Positions 16,915 through 25,113 of a stretch of 64,000 bases of DNA are shown here, in pieces. The notes beneath the pieces were generated by a model. It did not search any database. It was not told where the DNA came from and was given only the letters and a program-made list of their open reading frames with translations. The first letter of the stretch is position 1; every line of letters begins with the position of its first letter. The DNA comes from Armatimonadota bacterium (GTDB lineage: Bacteria > Armatimonadota > Fimbriimonadia > Fimbriimonadales > Fimbriimonadaceae). The DNA lies in NCBI GenBank assembly GCA_018268395.1, contig JAFDWQ010000001.1, forward strand, positions 1 through 64,000, in the 5' to 3' direction. The translations under genes and the position numbers were made by a program.

Positions 16915-18171
16915 ATGTTACAAGCCATGCTTGCTGGCGTCGCCAGCATCAAAGCGCAGCAGACGCGCATGAACGTCATCGGCAACAACCTTGCCAACGT
17001 GAACACGACCGCCTATAAGGGAAGCCGCGTCACGTTCCAAGACATGCTCGCCCAGACCCTTCGCGGCGCGAGTCGGCCTACCGGCACACTGGGCGGCACC
17101 AACCCCGTCCAGTTCGGCCTGGGCGTGTTGGTCGCCGGCACGGACGTCAACAATGAGCAAGGATCGCTCAACGCGACCAACCGCCCGACCGACTTTGCCA
17201 TCCAAGGCAACGGCTTCTTCGTGATCGGGAACGGTGAGAGCATCGCCTACACCCGTGACGGCGCTTTCGACCTTGACGCGAACGGCGACATCGTCCACCG
17301 CGCGACGGGCAACCGAATGCTCGGTTGGTCGGCGGACCAGGCGACGGGCAACATCGACACCAACCAACCGATCGGGCCCACCTCGACCCTGCGGATTCCG
17401 ATCGGCGCCCGCACCGCCGTCCAGGTGACGACGAACGTCACCGTCGCCGGCAACCTCGACTCCCGGTCGTTCAACACGGCGGGCACGCAATCGACGTCGT
17501 TCACGATGCGAGTCTTCGACACCCTGGGAACGGAGCACTTGGTCACCGCGACGCTGACCGAGGACGCGACCAACCCGAACCAATGGAACTGGACCCTTGC
17601 GGGTGCAGGCGGCGATACCGTCACCGGTAGCGGCTCCCTCACGTTCGACCCGGCGACGGGCGACCTCCTGACCGGCAACCCTGGCACGATGACGGTCACG
17701 CCGCCTGCGTCGTCAGGCGTGCCCGCCTTTACGGTCGCGCTCGACTTCGGAACGGTCTCACAAAGGGCCTCTGAAATGCAGATCCAGATGAGCAACCAGA
17801 ACGGCTTCGCCCCGGGCTCGTTGTCGTCGTTCTCCGTCGGTACGGACGGCATCCTTACGGGCCTCTATACGAACGGCCTGACGCGCCCCCTGGGCCAGAT
17901 GTCCCTCGCGATCTTCCCGAACGCGAACGGTCTTGAAAGGACCGGTTCGAACGTTTGGCGCGCTACCGATAACTCGGGCATCCCCGTCATCGGCCCCCCG
18001 CGCACGGGCGGCCGCGGTTACGTGAACAGCGGGTTCCTCGAACAGTCGAACATCGACATTTCGAACGAATTCACCGACCTGATCATCACGCAACGCGGTT
18101 TCCAGGCGAACACGAAGGTCGTCACGACCGTCGACGAAATGCTCCAAGACTTGATCAACATCAAGCGCTGA
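16915..18171 (+). CDS. flgE: Flagellar hook protein FlgE
   Basis: A 418-residue axial protein. The N-terminus (MLAGVASIKAQQTRMNVIGNNLANVNTTAYKG) carries the rod/hook signature, followed by GVLVAGTDVNNEQGSLNATNRP, FAIQGNGFFVI and RDGAFDLDANG. The C-terminus (ISNEFTDLIITQRGFQANTKVV, then DEMLQDLINIKR) supplies the coiled D0 half. The central D1/D2 beta domains are shorter than in long-hook species. About 170 bases separate it from the previous gene, and a strong terminator follows, so the hook operon ends here. Confidence 0.95.
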   Translation: MLQAMLAGVASIKAQQTRMNVIGNNLANVNTTAYKGSRVTFQDMLAQTLRGASRPTGTLGGTNPVQFGLGVLVAGTDVNNEQGSLNATNRPTDFAIQGNGFFVIGNGESIAYTRDGAFDLDANGDIVHRATGNRMLGWSADQATGNIDTNQPIGPTSTLRIPIGARTAVQVTTNVTVAGNLDSRSFNTAGTQSTSFTMRVFDTLGTEHLVTATLTEDATNPNQWNWTLAGAGGDTVTGSGSLTFDPATGDLLTGNPGTMTVTPPASSGVPAFTVALDFGTVSQRASEMQIQMSNQNGFAPGSLSSFSVGTDGILTGLYTNGLTRPLGQMSLAIFPNANGLERTGSNVWRATDNSGIPVIGPPRTGGRGYVNSGFLEQSNIDISNEFTDLIITQRGFQANTKVVTTVDEMLQDLINIKR

Positions 18172-18189
18172 TCACCATAAGGTGAAGTC

Positions 18190-18228
18190 GGGCGCGTCCT
18201 GCGAACTTGTGCAGGGCGCGCCCTTTTT
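18190..18228 (+). terminator. Rho-independent terminator after flgE
   Basis: A stem of GGGCGCG plus CCTGC pairs with GCAGG plus CGCGCCC around GAACTTGT, and is followed by TTTTT. It ends the flagellar operon and lies between convergent genes. Confidence 0.88.
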
Positions 18229-18245
18229 CGTCGTTTGACGGGAGT

Positions 18246-19613
18246 TCAATGACCGACGGGGATCGGGCCGACCACGGCGCGGACCTGGATGTCGTACGCC
18301 GGACTGTCAGGATCGTTGGACGTGACACGTATCGTCCCGGTTTTGATCCCGGGGGAGGACGTGTCCACGGTCACCGTGTGCTGGCGCGTCCCGCTCGCGG
18401 CAATGGAAAACTGGCCGCCAGGCACGGTGAACCCGCCTCCGGCCGTCATCGAATAAACCAAAGGGTTGATCCCGTTCGCACTCCAGAGGGCCGTGTCGGC
18501 GGCGTTGGAGAGCGTCAGCGTCCTCTGCCCGTTCGAAAACATCTTGAACAGGCCCATATCGAAGAGGACCGGAGCCCCGAGCTTGCCCGGGACACGAAGG
18601 TCGAAGAACACGGGAAGGTGTCCGGACTGACCTCCGCATTCGTCGATCAAGGCCTGCGCGATCGCGGAGCCGACCATCGTGTTCCCCGTGACCTTGAGCG
18701 GCTGGTTATACGTGGTCCCGTCGTTGCCCCAAGAACGGTACGAGTGGTTCGGGTCGTTCCATGTGGACGTGCTGTAGGCGAGGTTGGGGTTACCGAGATA
18801 GTCGAACCCGCCGCCGTCGACCAGGTCGCTGGACGTCAGCAGAAAATCGAAGCGGTCGTCCATTCCGCCGCTCGACGCCCCGTTCCAAGGATCCTGCGTG
18901 TGCACGAAGCGAAACGTGTTGTTGGAGTTCCAGTTACCCGGTGTCTTGATCGGATCGAAGAACCGGCCGAAGTTGTCGACCTGCGATCCGGTCAACTCGA
19001 TGTACGATGTTTCGGAAGCCGATTGGATGTTGAAGTCTCCGCCGATGAGGAAAGGGTGGCCCAGCGACTGCGCATCGTCCCGGATCAACTGACACTCGAG
19101 GAGCCTCCGGCTCTTGTCGTCGTCTGTCGTCCCCGCCTTCATGTGCGAGCTGTAGAGCGAAAGCCGCGCTCCCGCACCCGAGTACCCCTTGAGAAGCACG
19201 TCGTAGCGCAAGACGTTCCTGGGCGGACTGGGGGAGTTACCCCCATTGACGACGATCTCGTATCCTAGATATGACAGTTTGGATGTCCGGTACACGAAGG
19301 CGCAGTCCGTGTCCGGCCCATTGACGAAGGGAGCGGCCGCATAGTCGCCAGGGCTTCCGGGCGCGTTGTTCACGATCGAAAGGAACGAACTGAGTGCGGA
19401 CGCGCTCATGAATTCCTGGAGCAGGAAGACGTCCGGACGGGCGCTCCGGCCCTCGAACACGCCGAACATCGCAGTTTCGATCGCAGACTGCCTCCCACCG
19501 CCATAGTTCGAGATGTTGTGCGTCAGGACGCGCAGTTGGGCTTGGGCGACGGTCGGGACGACAAGCGGGAAAAGACAGGACAAGAGGGCGCTCCTCGAGC
19601 GGAGTCCAAACAT
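18246..19613 (-). CDS. Secreted endonuclease/exonuclease/phosphatase-family protein
   Basis: A 455-residue protein, using the ATG at 19613 that begins a signal peptide (ALLSCLFPLVVPTVAQA). The mature part has the EEP fold order: LRVLTHNISNY, VFLLQEFM with the catalytic Glu, LYSSHMKAG, GGDFNIQS with Asp-x-Asn, and SGHLPVFFDL with the terminal His. The substrate could be DNA or phosphoesters. The last 100 residues form an Ig-like choice-of-anchor D-type domain (FSNGQRTLTLSNAADT, TGTIRVTSNDPDSP). No clear Shine-Dalgarno is seen at this start. A longer reading frame exists upstream but adds no conserved sequence. Confidence 0.78.
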   Translation of the reverse strand: MFGLRSRSALLSCLFPLVVPTVAQAQLRVLTHNISNYGGGRQSAIETAMFGVFEGRSARPDVFLLQEFMSASALSSFLSIVNNAPGSPGDYAAAPFVNGPDTDCAFVYRTSKLSYLGYEIVVNGGNSPSPPRNVLRYDVLLKGYSGAGARLSLYSSHMKAGTTDDDKSRRLLECQLIRDDAQSLGHPFLIGGDFNIQSASETSYIELTGSQVDNFGRFFDPIKTPGNWNSNNTFRFVHTQDPWNGASSGGMDDRFDFLLTSSDLVDGGGFDYLGNPNLAYSTSTWNDPNHSYRSWGNDGTTYNQPLKVTGNTMVGSAIAQALIDECGGQSGHLPVFFDLRVPGKLGAPVLFDMGLFKMFSNGQRTLTLSNAADTALWSANGINPLVYSMTAGGGFTVPGGQFSIAASGTRQHTVTVDTSSPGIKTGTIRVTSNDPDSPAYDIQVRAVVGPIPVGH

Positions 19614-19757
19614 GGAAGGGGATTGTACATCCTTGTTGTCAGGCTTTTTACCGACAGACCCGCCTTGCGCGGTGCCCGGAAGGGGCGACCGCACCGGCAA
19701 TTCCTCTAGGTTCATGGCCGCATCAAGCCCGACCCGCATCCGAGAGCCCCGAATCCT

Positions 19758-19786
19758 GTTAAAGACCCTTAACGCCTGAGTAACAT
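19758..19786 (+). promoter_or_regulatory. Promoter with GTTAA/TTAAC palindrome, first paralogue
   Basis: A -35-like TTAAAG (19759-19764) and a -10-like TAACAT (19781-19786) are 16 bases apart. The -35 is the left arm of GTTAAAGACCCTTAAC. The second paralogue has the same arrangement at 21585-21613, with the same 16-base spacing and a similar distance to the ATG. Confidence 0.5.
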
Positions 19787-19900
19787 TCCGGCGCGTGCCC
19801 TAGGCCCTCTCGGCCGGACGGCACCGTGAGCTCGATTGACTGTGGAGAGGCAGTGGCTGCCCGCCAGCTTCGGCCCGTGTCCAAGTTCAAGAGGCATACC

Positions 19901-21469
19901 ATGCGGAACAGAACTCGAACTTCGCTCCTTTCGTTAATGGCCGTCTTTTCGGCATCGGCGTTCGCCGCACCGTTCACCCCCGGCAACATCGTCATCAGCC
20001 GGGTCGGAGACGGTAGCGCCGCCCTGTCCGGGGCCGCCACCGCGGTCTTCCTTGACGAATACACGCCTGGCGGACTCCTTGTCCAGTCCGTCGCGATGCC
20101 GACCGCGCTGAACGGAAACAACCGGATCCTGACGAACAGCGGCTCCGCCGGCTCGGAAGGGTTCATCTCCCTTTCCGTGGACGGCAAGGGTATCGCCGTC
20201 GTCGGTTATGACGCACCCGTCGGGACCGCCACGGTCGCAACCACGTCCGCCGCAACGTTCAACCGTGTGGTGGGATGGGTCAAGGCCGACGGAACCGTGG
20301 ACACCACGACCAACATCGACGGTTACGACGGTAGCAACGTCCGGAGCGCGTGCACCATCGACGGTTCGGCGTTCTGGACCGGCGGCACGGCCGGCTCCGG
20401 CCTTCAGGCCACCGCGGGCGTGCGCTACAACCCGTACGGCCCCGGCCAGCTCGGCGTCCAACTTTCGACCGACGTTTCGAACACGAGGAACACCAAGATC
20501 CAGTTCGACCAGTTGTTCGTCAGCACCATGTCCGGCGCCTTTCGAGGCGTCAACACGATTGGAACAGGCGTCCCGACGACCTCTGGGCAGACGACCGTTC
20601 TGCTTCCGGGGTTCGATCCCAACACCTCGAGCACCCAGAGCGTTTACGACTTCTGGTTCGCCGACTCCTCGACGCTCTATGTCGCCGACGACCGCTCGGC
20701 GGCCAGCGGCGGCGGACTGCAGAAATGGACGTTCGACGGTACGACCTGGACGCTGGCGTACACCCTGACCTCCGGCATTCCTGGCAACGGTGGGATCCGG
20801 GGCCTGACGGCTAAAGCCGATGCGAACGGCAACGTCCTCTATGCGACGAGCACGGAGACCAACGCCAATTCTCTCGTCGCCGTGACCGACACCGGCGCTG
20901 GATCGACCTTTAGCGTCGTCGCGGTCGCTGGCGTCAACACCCGCTTCCGCGGACTGGCCTTTTCCCCGGCCGCAGGCGGCGCGACCACCGAGACGTTGGC
21001 CCCGGTCAACGGCGCGGTCTCGATCGGCAAGTCGAGCTCGGGCGGCTTCGGCGACACCGCCGTCGTCGACAACGTGAGCTGGCGCGTCTGCAAGTTCGTC
21101 GTGACTTCGGCGACATCGCCGATCGTCCGGGTCCGGTTCGACTACACCACGACCAAGACCGCCCCGACCGCGATCGACTGGTCCGTCACGGCCAAGATGG
21201 TCCACAGCGGGACCTTCAAAGTCCAGCTCCTGTTGAGCCACGACCCGAACAACCCGAACAACAACGCGGGCTACGACGTGGTCTTGCCGCAGACGGCGAT
21301 CAACACGACCATGGCGACCTACACGGGTTCGGCCACCTCGACGCCTCTGAGCCAGTACGTCGGCACGGCGGGCACGATGTCCGGCCGGGTCGAGGTCTAC
21401 CGGAGCTTCAGCGCCGTCGCCGCCCCCTGCGTCGACATCGACGCCGCGCTCCTCAAGGTCACCGGCTGA
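19901..21469 (+). CDS. Secreted protein, tandem paralogue 1, with shared C-terminal domain
   Basis: A 522-residue exported protein. The ATG at 19901 follows GAGG and opens a signal peptide (LLSLMAVFSASAFA). Residues 20 to about 370 look like a beta-propeller or esterase-like propeller (NRVVGWVKADGTVDT, STLYVADDRSA, GNGGIRGLTAKAD). The last 150 residues are a separate beta domain with RVCKFVV, PIVRVRFDYTTTK and a C-terminal PCVDIDAALLKVTG, which recurs in the next gene and in the LamG protein at 48166. No catalytic motif is recognised. It is 75-97 percent identical, depending on region, to its neighbour at 21722, so the pair arose by tandem duplication. Confidence 0.75.
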   Translation: MRNRTRTSLLSLMAVFSASAFAAPFTPGNIVISRVGDGSAALSGAATAVFLDEYTPGGLLVQSVAMPTALNGNNRILTNSGSAGSEGFISLSVDGKGIAVVGYDAPVGTATVATTSAATFNRVVGWVKADGTVDTTTNIDGYDGSNVRSACTIDGSAFWTGGTAGSGLQATAGVRYNPYGPGQLGVQLSTDVSNTRNTKIQFDQLFVSTMSGAFRGVNTIGTGVPTTSGQTTVLLPGFDPNTSSTQSVYDFWFADSSTLYVADDRSAASGGGLQKWTFDGTTWTLAYTLTSGIPGNGGIRGLTAKADANGNVLYATSTETNANSLVAVTDTGAGSTFSVVAVAGVNTRFRGLAFSPAAGGATTETLAPVNGAVSIGKSSSGGFGDTAVVDNVSWRVCKFVVTSATSPIVRVRFDYTTTKTAPTAIDWSVTAKMVHSGTFKVQLLLSHDPNNPNNNAGYDVVLPQTAINTTMATYTGSATSTPLSQYVGTAGTMSGRVEVYRSFSAVAAPCVDIDAALLKVTG

Positions 21470-21492
21470 CGTCCCCCGTCGCCTGACGTCGA

Positions 21493-21530
21493 CCGCCCGC
21501 CTTCGCGATTGCGAGGCGGGCGGCCTTTTT
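21493..21530 (+). terminator. Rho-independent terminator after paralogue 1
   Basis: CCGCCCGCCT-CGC pairs with GCG-GGCGGGCGG around GATT and is followed by TTTTT at 21526-21530. It separates the two paralogues into individual transcripts, in line with each having its own promoter. Confidence 0.88.
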
Positions 21531-21584
21531 CATCGACCTCGTTAAGAGTCGGTGAAACGTCTAGAGGATCAGCCCAGAACCGCC

Positions 21585-21613
21585 GTTAAGTCTTGGTTAA
21601 CGACCTCTACACT
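21585..21613 (+). promoter_or_regulatory. Promoter with GTTAA/TTAAC palindrome, second paralogue
   Basis: A -35-like TTAAGT (21586-21591) and a -10-like TACACT (21608-21613) are separated by 16 bases. The -35 lies in GTTAAGTCTTGGTTAAC. It matches the element at 19758 in both geometry and palindrome; the leader is about 105 bases in each case. Confidence 0.5.
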
Positions 21614-21721
21614 GGCCCCTGTTGCGTGCCGTCCGAGCGCGCGTTGCTGTAACGGTGAGGAGTCGTGCGGGTTTATGGACGATCGTCCGGGCCTCTCCAG
21701 GACAGCTATTCGGAGATACCC

Positions 21722-23290
21722 ATGCGGAACCAAGTTCGAACCCTCGTCTTGTCCCTATTCGCCGTCGCGTCTGCAGCGGCGTTCGCCGCTCCGTTCACCC
21801 CCGGCAACATCGTCGTCAGCCGGGTCGGAGACGGTAGCGCCGCCCTGAACAGCGCCGCGACGGCCGTTTTTCTCGACGAATACACGCCTGCTGGAATCCT
21901 CGTTCAAACGATCGCGCTCCCGACGGCACTCGACGGTGAAAACCGGATCCTGACGAGCAGCGGCTCTGCGACCTCGGAAGGGTTCGTCGCCCTGTCCGTC
22001 GACGGCAAGGGCGTCGCCATTGCCGGCTACGATGCGCCGGTCGGAACGGCCTCGATCGCAGGATCGTCTTCTGCGACTTTCAACCGGGTCGTAGGTTGGG
22101 TCAAGGCCGACGGGACCGTCGACACCCGGACGAACATCGACGGATACGACGGAAACAACGTCCGTAGCGTCTGCACGGTCGACGGCTCGGCGTTCTGGAC
22201 GGGCGGCACCGCAGGCTCCGGCCTTCAGGCGACGGCCGGCGTGCGCTACAACCCGTACGGCCCCGGCCAGCTCGGCGTGCAGCTTTCAACGGACGTCACG
22301 AACGTCCGCAACGTCAAGATCCAGTTCGACCAGTTGTTCACGAGCTCGATGTCGGGCGCGTTCCGCGGCGTGAACACGGTCGGCACGGGCGTCCCGACGA
22401 CGAGCGGGCAGACGACCGTCCTCCTTCCCGGGTTCGACCCGAGCACTTCGAGCTCGCAAAGCGTTTACGACTATTGGTTCGCCGACTCCTCGACGCTCTA
22501 CGTCGCCGACGACCGCTCGGCCGCCAACGGCGGAGGACTGCAGAAGTGGACGTTCGACGGCACCACGTGGGTGCTGGCCTACACCATTACGGCGGGAGTG
22601 CCTGGAAACGGCGGCATCCGCGGCCTCACGGGTAAGTCGGACGCTGGCGGGAACGTCCTTTACGCCACGAGCGGAGAAAACGCCGCCAACTCGCTCGTTG
22701 TCCTGACGGACACGGGCGCCGGCTCCTCCTTCAGCGTCGTCGCGGTCGCGGCGGTCAACACCCGCTTCCGCGGACTGGCGTTCTCCCCGGTCGCGGGCGG
22801 CGCGACCACCGAGATCCTGGCCCCGGTCAACGGAGCGGTCTCGATCGGCAAGTCCAATACAGGCGGCTTTGGCGACACCGCCGTCGCCGACAACGTGAGC
22901 TGGCGCGTCTGCAAGTTCGTCGTCACCTCGGCGACCTCGCCGATCGTCCGGGTCCGGTTCGACTACACCACGACCAAGACCGCTCCGACCGCGATCGACT
23001 GGGACGTGACGGCCAAGATGGTGCACAGCGGGACCTTCAAGGTCCAGCTCCTGTTGAGCCACGACCCGAACAACCCGAACAACAACGCGGGCTACGACGT
23101 GATCTTGCCGCAGACGGCGATCAACACGACGATGGCGACCTATACGGGTTCGGCCACCTCGACGCCGCTCTCGCAGTACGTCGGCACGGCGGGCACGATG
23201 TCCGGCCGCGTCGAGGTCTACCGGAGCTTCAGCGCCGTCGCCGCCCCGTGCGTCGACATCGACGCCGCGCTCCTCAAGGTCACCGGTTAA
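21722..23290 (+). CDS. Secreted protein, tandem paralogue 2, with shared C-terminal domain
   Basis: A 522-residue exported protein of exactly the same length as its neighbour at 19901, with a signal peptide (LSLFAVASAAAFA) and the same propeller-like body (STLYVADDRSAANGGG). The C-terminal 150 residues differ from paralogue 1 at only a handful of positions, for example WDVTAKM against WSVTAKM, while the first 100 residues differ at roughly a quarter of positions. The unequal divergence suggests gene conversion or strong constraint on the C-terminal domain. Start at ATG 21722, 51 bases downstream of a weaker in-frame possibility. A terminator follows at 23312. Confidence 0.75.
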   Translation: MRNQVRTLVLSLFAVASAAAFAAPFTPGNIVVSRVGDGSAALNSAATAVFLDEYTPAGILVQTIALPTALDGENRILTSSGSATSEGFVALSVDGKGVAIAGYDAPVGTASIAGSSSATFNRVVGWVKADGTVDTRTNIDGYDGNNVRSVCTVDGSAFWTGGTAGSGLQATAGVRYNPYGPGQLGVQLSTDVTNVRNVKIQFDQLFTSSMSGAFRGVNTVGTGVPTTSGQTTVLLPGFDPSTSSSQSVYDYWFADSSTLYVADDRSAANGGGLQKWTFDGTTWVLAYTITAGVPGNGGIRGLTGKSDAGGNVLYATSGENAANSLVVLTDTGAGSSFSVVAVAAVNTRFRGLAFSPVAGGATTEILAPVNGAVSIGKSNTGGFGDTAVADNVSWRVCKFVVTSATSPIVRVRFDYTTTKTAPTAIDWDVTAKMVHSGTFKVQLLLSHDPNNPNNNAGYDVILPQTAINTTMATYTGSATSTPLSQYVGTAGTMSGRVEVYRSFSAVAAPCVDIDAALLKVTG

Positions 23291-23311
23291 GAGCGAAAGC
23301 GTAAGAAAACT

Positions 23312-23346
23312 GCGAGAGGCGGCGTCCCGATGGGCGCCGCCTCTCG
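23312..23346 (+). terminator. Hairpin terminator after paralogue 2
   Basis: CGAGAGGCGGCG pairs with CGCCGCCTCTCG around a ten-base loop; the following TCCTTTC is a weak T-tract. Confidence 0.7.
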
Positions 23347-23411
23347 TCCTTTCAAGGCCCCCGGGTTCAAATTAGATTTTCCTCTATTACATCTCTTTTA
23401 CAAGACAGGTG

Positions 23412-23440
23412 CTATACAAACAACACGTTTTGTTGTATAG
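23412..23440 (+). promoter_or_regulatory. AT-rich inverted repeat directly before the start codon
   Basis: CTATACAAACAA and TTGTTGTATAG are inverted complements with one bulged base, in a stretch far more AT-rich than its surroundings. The right arm touches the ATG at 23441, so it could be an operator or could hide the translation start. No Shine-Dalgarno is visible in front of that ATG. Confidence 0.5.
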
Positions 23441-24997
23441 ATGGGAATCGTGCTGAGGGCAAGAGGCATTCTGACCACGTCCGTGTCGCTGGTGTTGGCC
23501 GGCGCGTGCTGGGCGACGACACGGGAACTCATCGATTTCTCGATCCTTCCGGGCCTGCCGGCCGAAAACGTCCGGTCCGGCAGTTTGGCCGTCGAGGACT
23601 ATCCGCTTCCGGTGGTGGACAACGCCGGGGCTGCGGCATACGACCACACTCAGTCCCTCGTTTTCGAAAGGAAGATGGAGGAGGGGAGCGTGGAACGGCC
23701 CCTCTACAAGAAGGCCGTGCTGACCTATCCGTTGGGACAGAACTCGTTCACCTTCCCGATGCCGGACCATGAAATCTCGCTGTGGCTGCACATCGACGGC
23801 CCTCCCTCCGTCTCCCCCGGTGCTTCTCCGTTTTCCCAGAGCGAAGTGCGTCCAGAGATGGTCAGGATCTGCCTCAAAGGCCAAGGCAAAACGTACTATT
23901 CAGCCCGCCAGCAGGTCTCGAGAGGGTGGAACGAACTCCGCTTTTGCCTGACGAGCAAGGTCTACGCGCCTCGTTGCCCGGACTCCTTCAACAACCGTAT
24001 CGTCCAATTTTCGCCCGAAGACGAGTCTGGAACCTTCATCGACACCGTTCAACTGGTGTTCGACGGCACTTATGACTGTGCCGCCAGCTATTCGGTCGGG
24101 AAGATCCGGCTGAACACGTGCAAGCTCCAGCCCGTCAGGCCCTGTTCGATCGTGATGGTCTACGACGACGCTTGGTCAGGGTTCCTCGACTACGCCTATC
24201 CGACGGTCAAGGCCCTCAAGATGCCGGTCACCGTCGCTGCCGTCCGGGACTACGCGGTCGGGCCCGCCCCTTTCCACATGTCCGTGAACGACCTGCAAGC
24301 GGTTTTCGGATACAACTATTTGAACCCGTTGGGCGCAAAGACCTTCTTGGTCGACATCGTCAACCATACGGCGACCCACTTCCGGCTTCACGGCGACACG
24401 CCCGCCCTGCGTCGGAACTACCGGACCTCGAGCGGCATGATGGGCGTTTACGACGACATCTTCGAGGGAAGGCGGTTCCTGATCGACAATAAACTGACCC
24501 GGAACGCCAGCGAGTCGTTCCTCATCTATCCCGGCGGCGCGAGCGACGCTCAAGTCTACATGGCGATGGAACAGATCGGGATCCGCTTCGGGCGGACCGT
24601 GAGCTGCGAACGGAACCAGAACGCCCAAGGCGACAGCCTCCGGAACCCCTTCGCCGGCGAAACGTACGACGCTTGCCGGGCCGAGAACAACGTCGACATT
24701 TTCCAGAGCCAACATCCGGTCGAAGAACTCTTCGACTGGATCGATGAAGGGATCCAGACCGGGCGGAACAGGTTCATCATGTGGCACGACGTGATGCCGG
24801 CCTTGCCGGAATTCGACGTCAATGGAAGGGCAGCCGACGGCTACCACACGGTCTACAACGTGAACTCGCTGGCGTTTCACGACCAGGTCTTGGCGTACAT
24901 CCAGGCTAAGAGAGGGCCGCGCTGCTCCGTCAGGACCCTGCCCGCGTGGTACCAGTCCCTCTCGGATTTGCAGAAGATTCCTGGATTCCACTTATAA
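23441..24997 (+). CDS. Secreted polysaccharide deacetylase-like protein, paralogue 1
   Basis: A 518-residue exported protein (signal peptide ILTTSVSLVLAGACWA). The N-terminal half is a beta-sandwich with HEISLWLHIDGPP and ESGTFIDTVQLVFDG. The C-terminal half follows the CE4 NodB order: MVYDDAWSG with two Asp at 242-243 (motif 1), VNHTATH with His309 and His313 (motif 2), and FLIYPGGASD (motif 3-like), so metal binding looks possible. It would remove acyl groups from a polysaccharide, substrate unknown. The ATG at 23441 has no Shine-Dalgarno; GTG at 23450 is an alternative. A second paralogue follows at 25114, with about 60 percent identity by eye. Confidence 0.78.
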   Translation: MGIVLRARGILTTSVSLVLAGACWATTRELIDFSILPGLPAENVRSGSLAVEDYPLPVVDNAGAAAYDHTQSLVFERKMEEGSVERPLYKKAVLTYPLGQNSFTFPMPDHEISLWLHIDGPPSVSPGASPFSQSEVRPEMVRICLKGQGKTYYSARQQVSRGWNELRFCLTSKVYAPRCPDSFNNRIVQFSPEDESGTFIDTVQLVFDGTYDCAASYSVGKIRLNTCKLQPVRPCSIVMVYDDAWSGFLDYAYPTVKALKMPVTVAAVRDYAVGPAPFHMSVNDLQAVFGYNYLNPLGAKTFLVDIVNHTATHFRLHGDTPALRRNYRTSSGMMGVYDDIFEGRRFLIDNKLTRNASESFLIYPGGASDAQVYMAMEQIGIRFGRTVSCERNQNAQGDSLRNPFAGETYDACRAENNVDIFQSQHPVEELFDWIDEGIQTGRNRFIMWHDVMPALPEFDVNGRAADGYHTVYNVNSLAFHDQVLAYIQAKRGPRCSVRTLPAWYQSLSDLQKIPGFHL

Positions 24998-25035
24998 AGG
25001 AGCCCTTTTCGCCCCTGACCACGGCAGTGTCACCG

Positions 25036-25078
25036 GATCAAGGTCCTTGTCTGGTAGTTTCGCCAGACGACTTTGATC
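25036..25078 (+). promoter_or_regulatory. Extended inverted repeat in the leader of deacetylase paralogue 2
   Basis: GATCAAGG with CTTTGATC (outer) and GTCTGG with CCAGAC (inner) form a two-part palindrome about 36 bases upstream of the ATG at 25114. It may be an operator or an RNA hairpin. A TATACT-like -10 lies at 25100-25105. Confidence 0.4.
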
Positions 25079-25113
25079 TGAGTCCGGCCTGGTCGTCCTA
25101 TATACTCTCGGGC

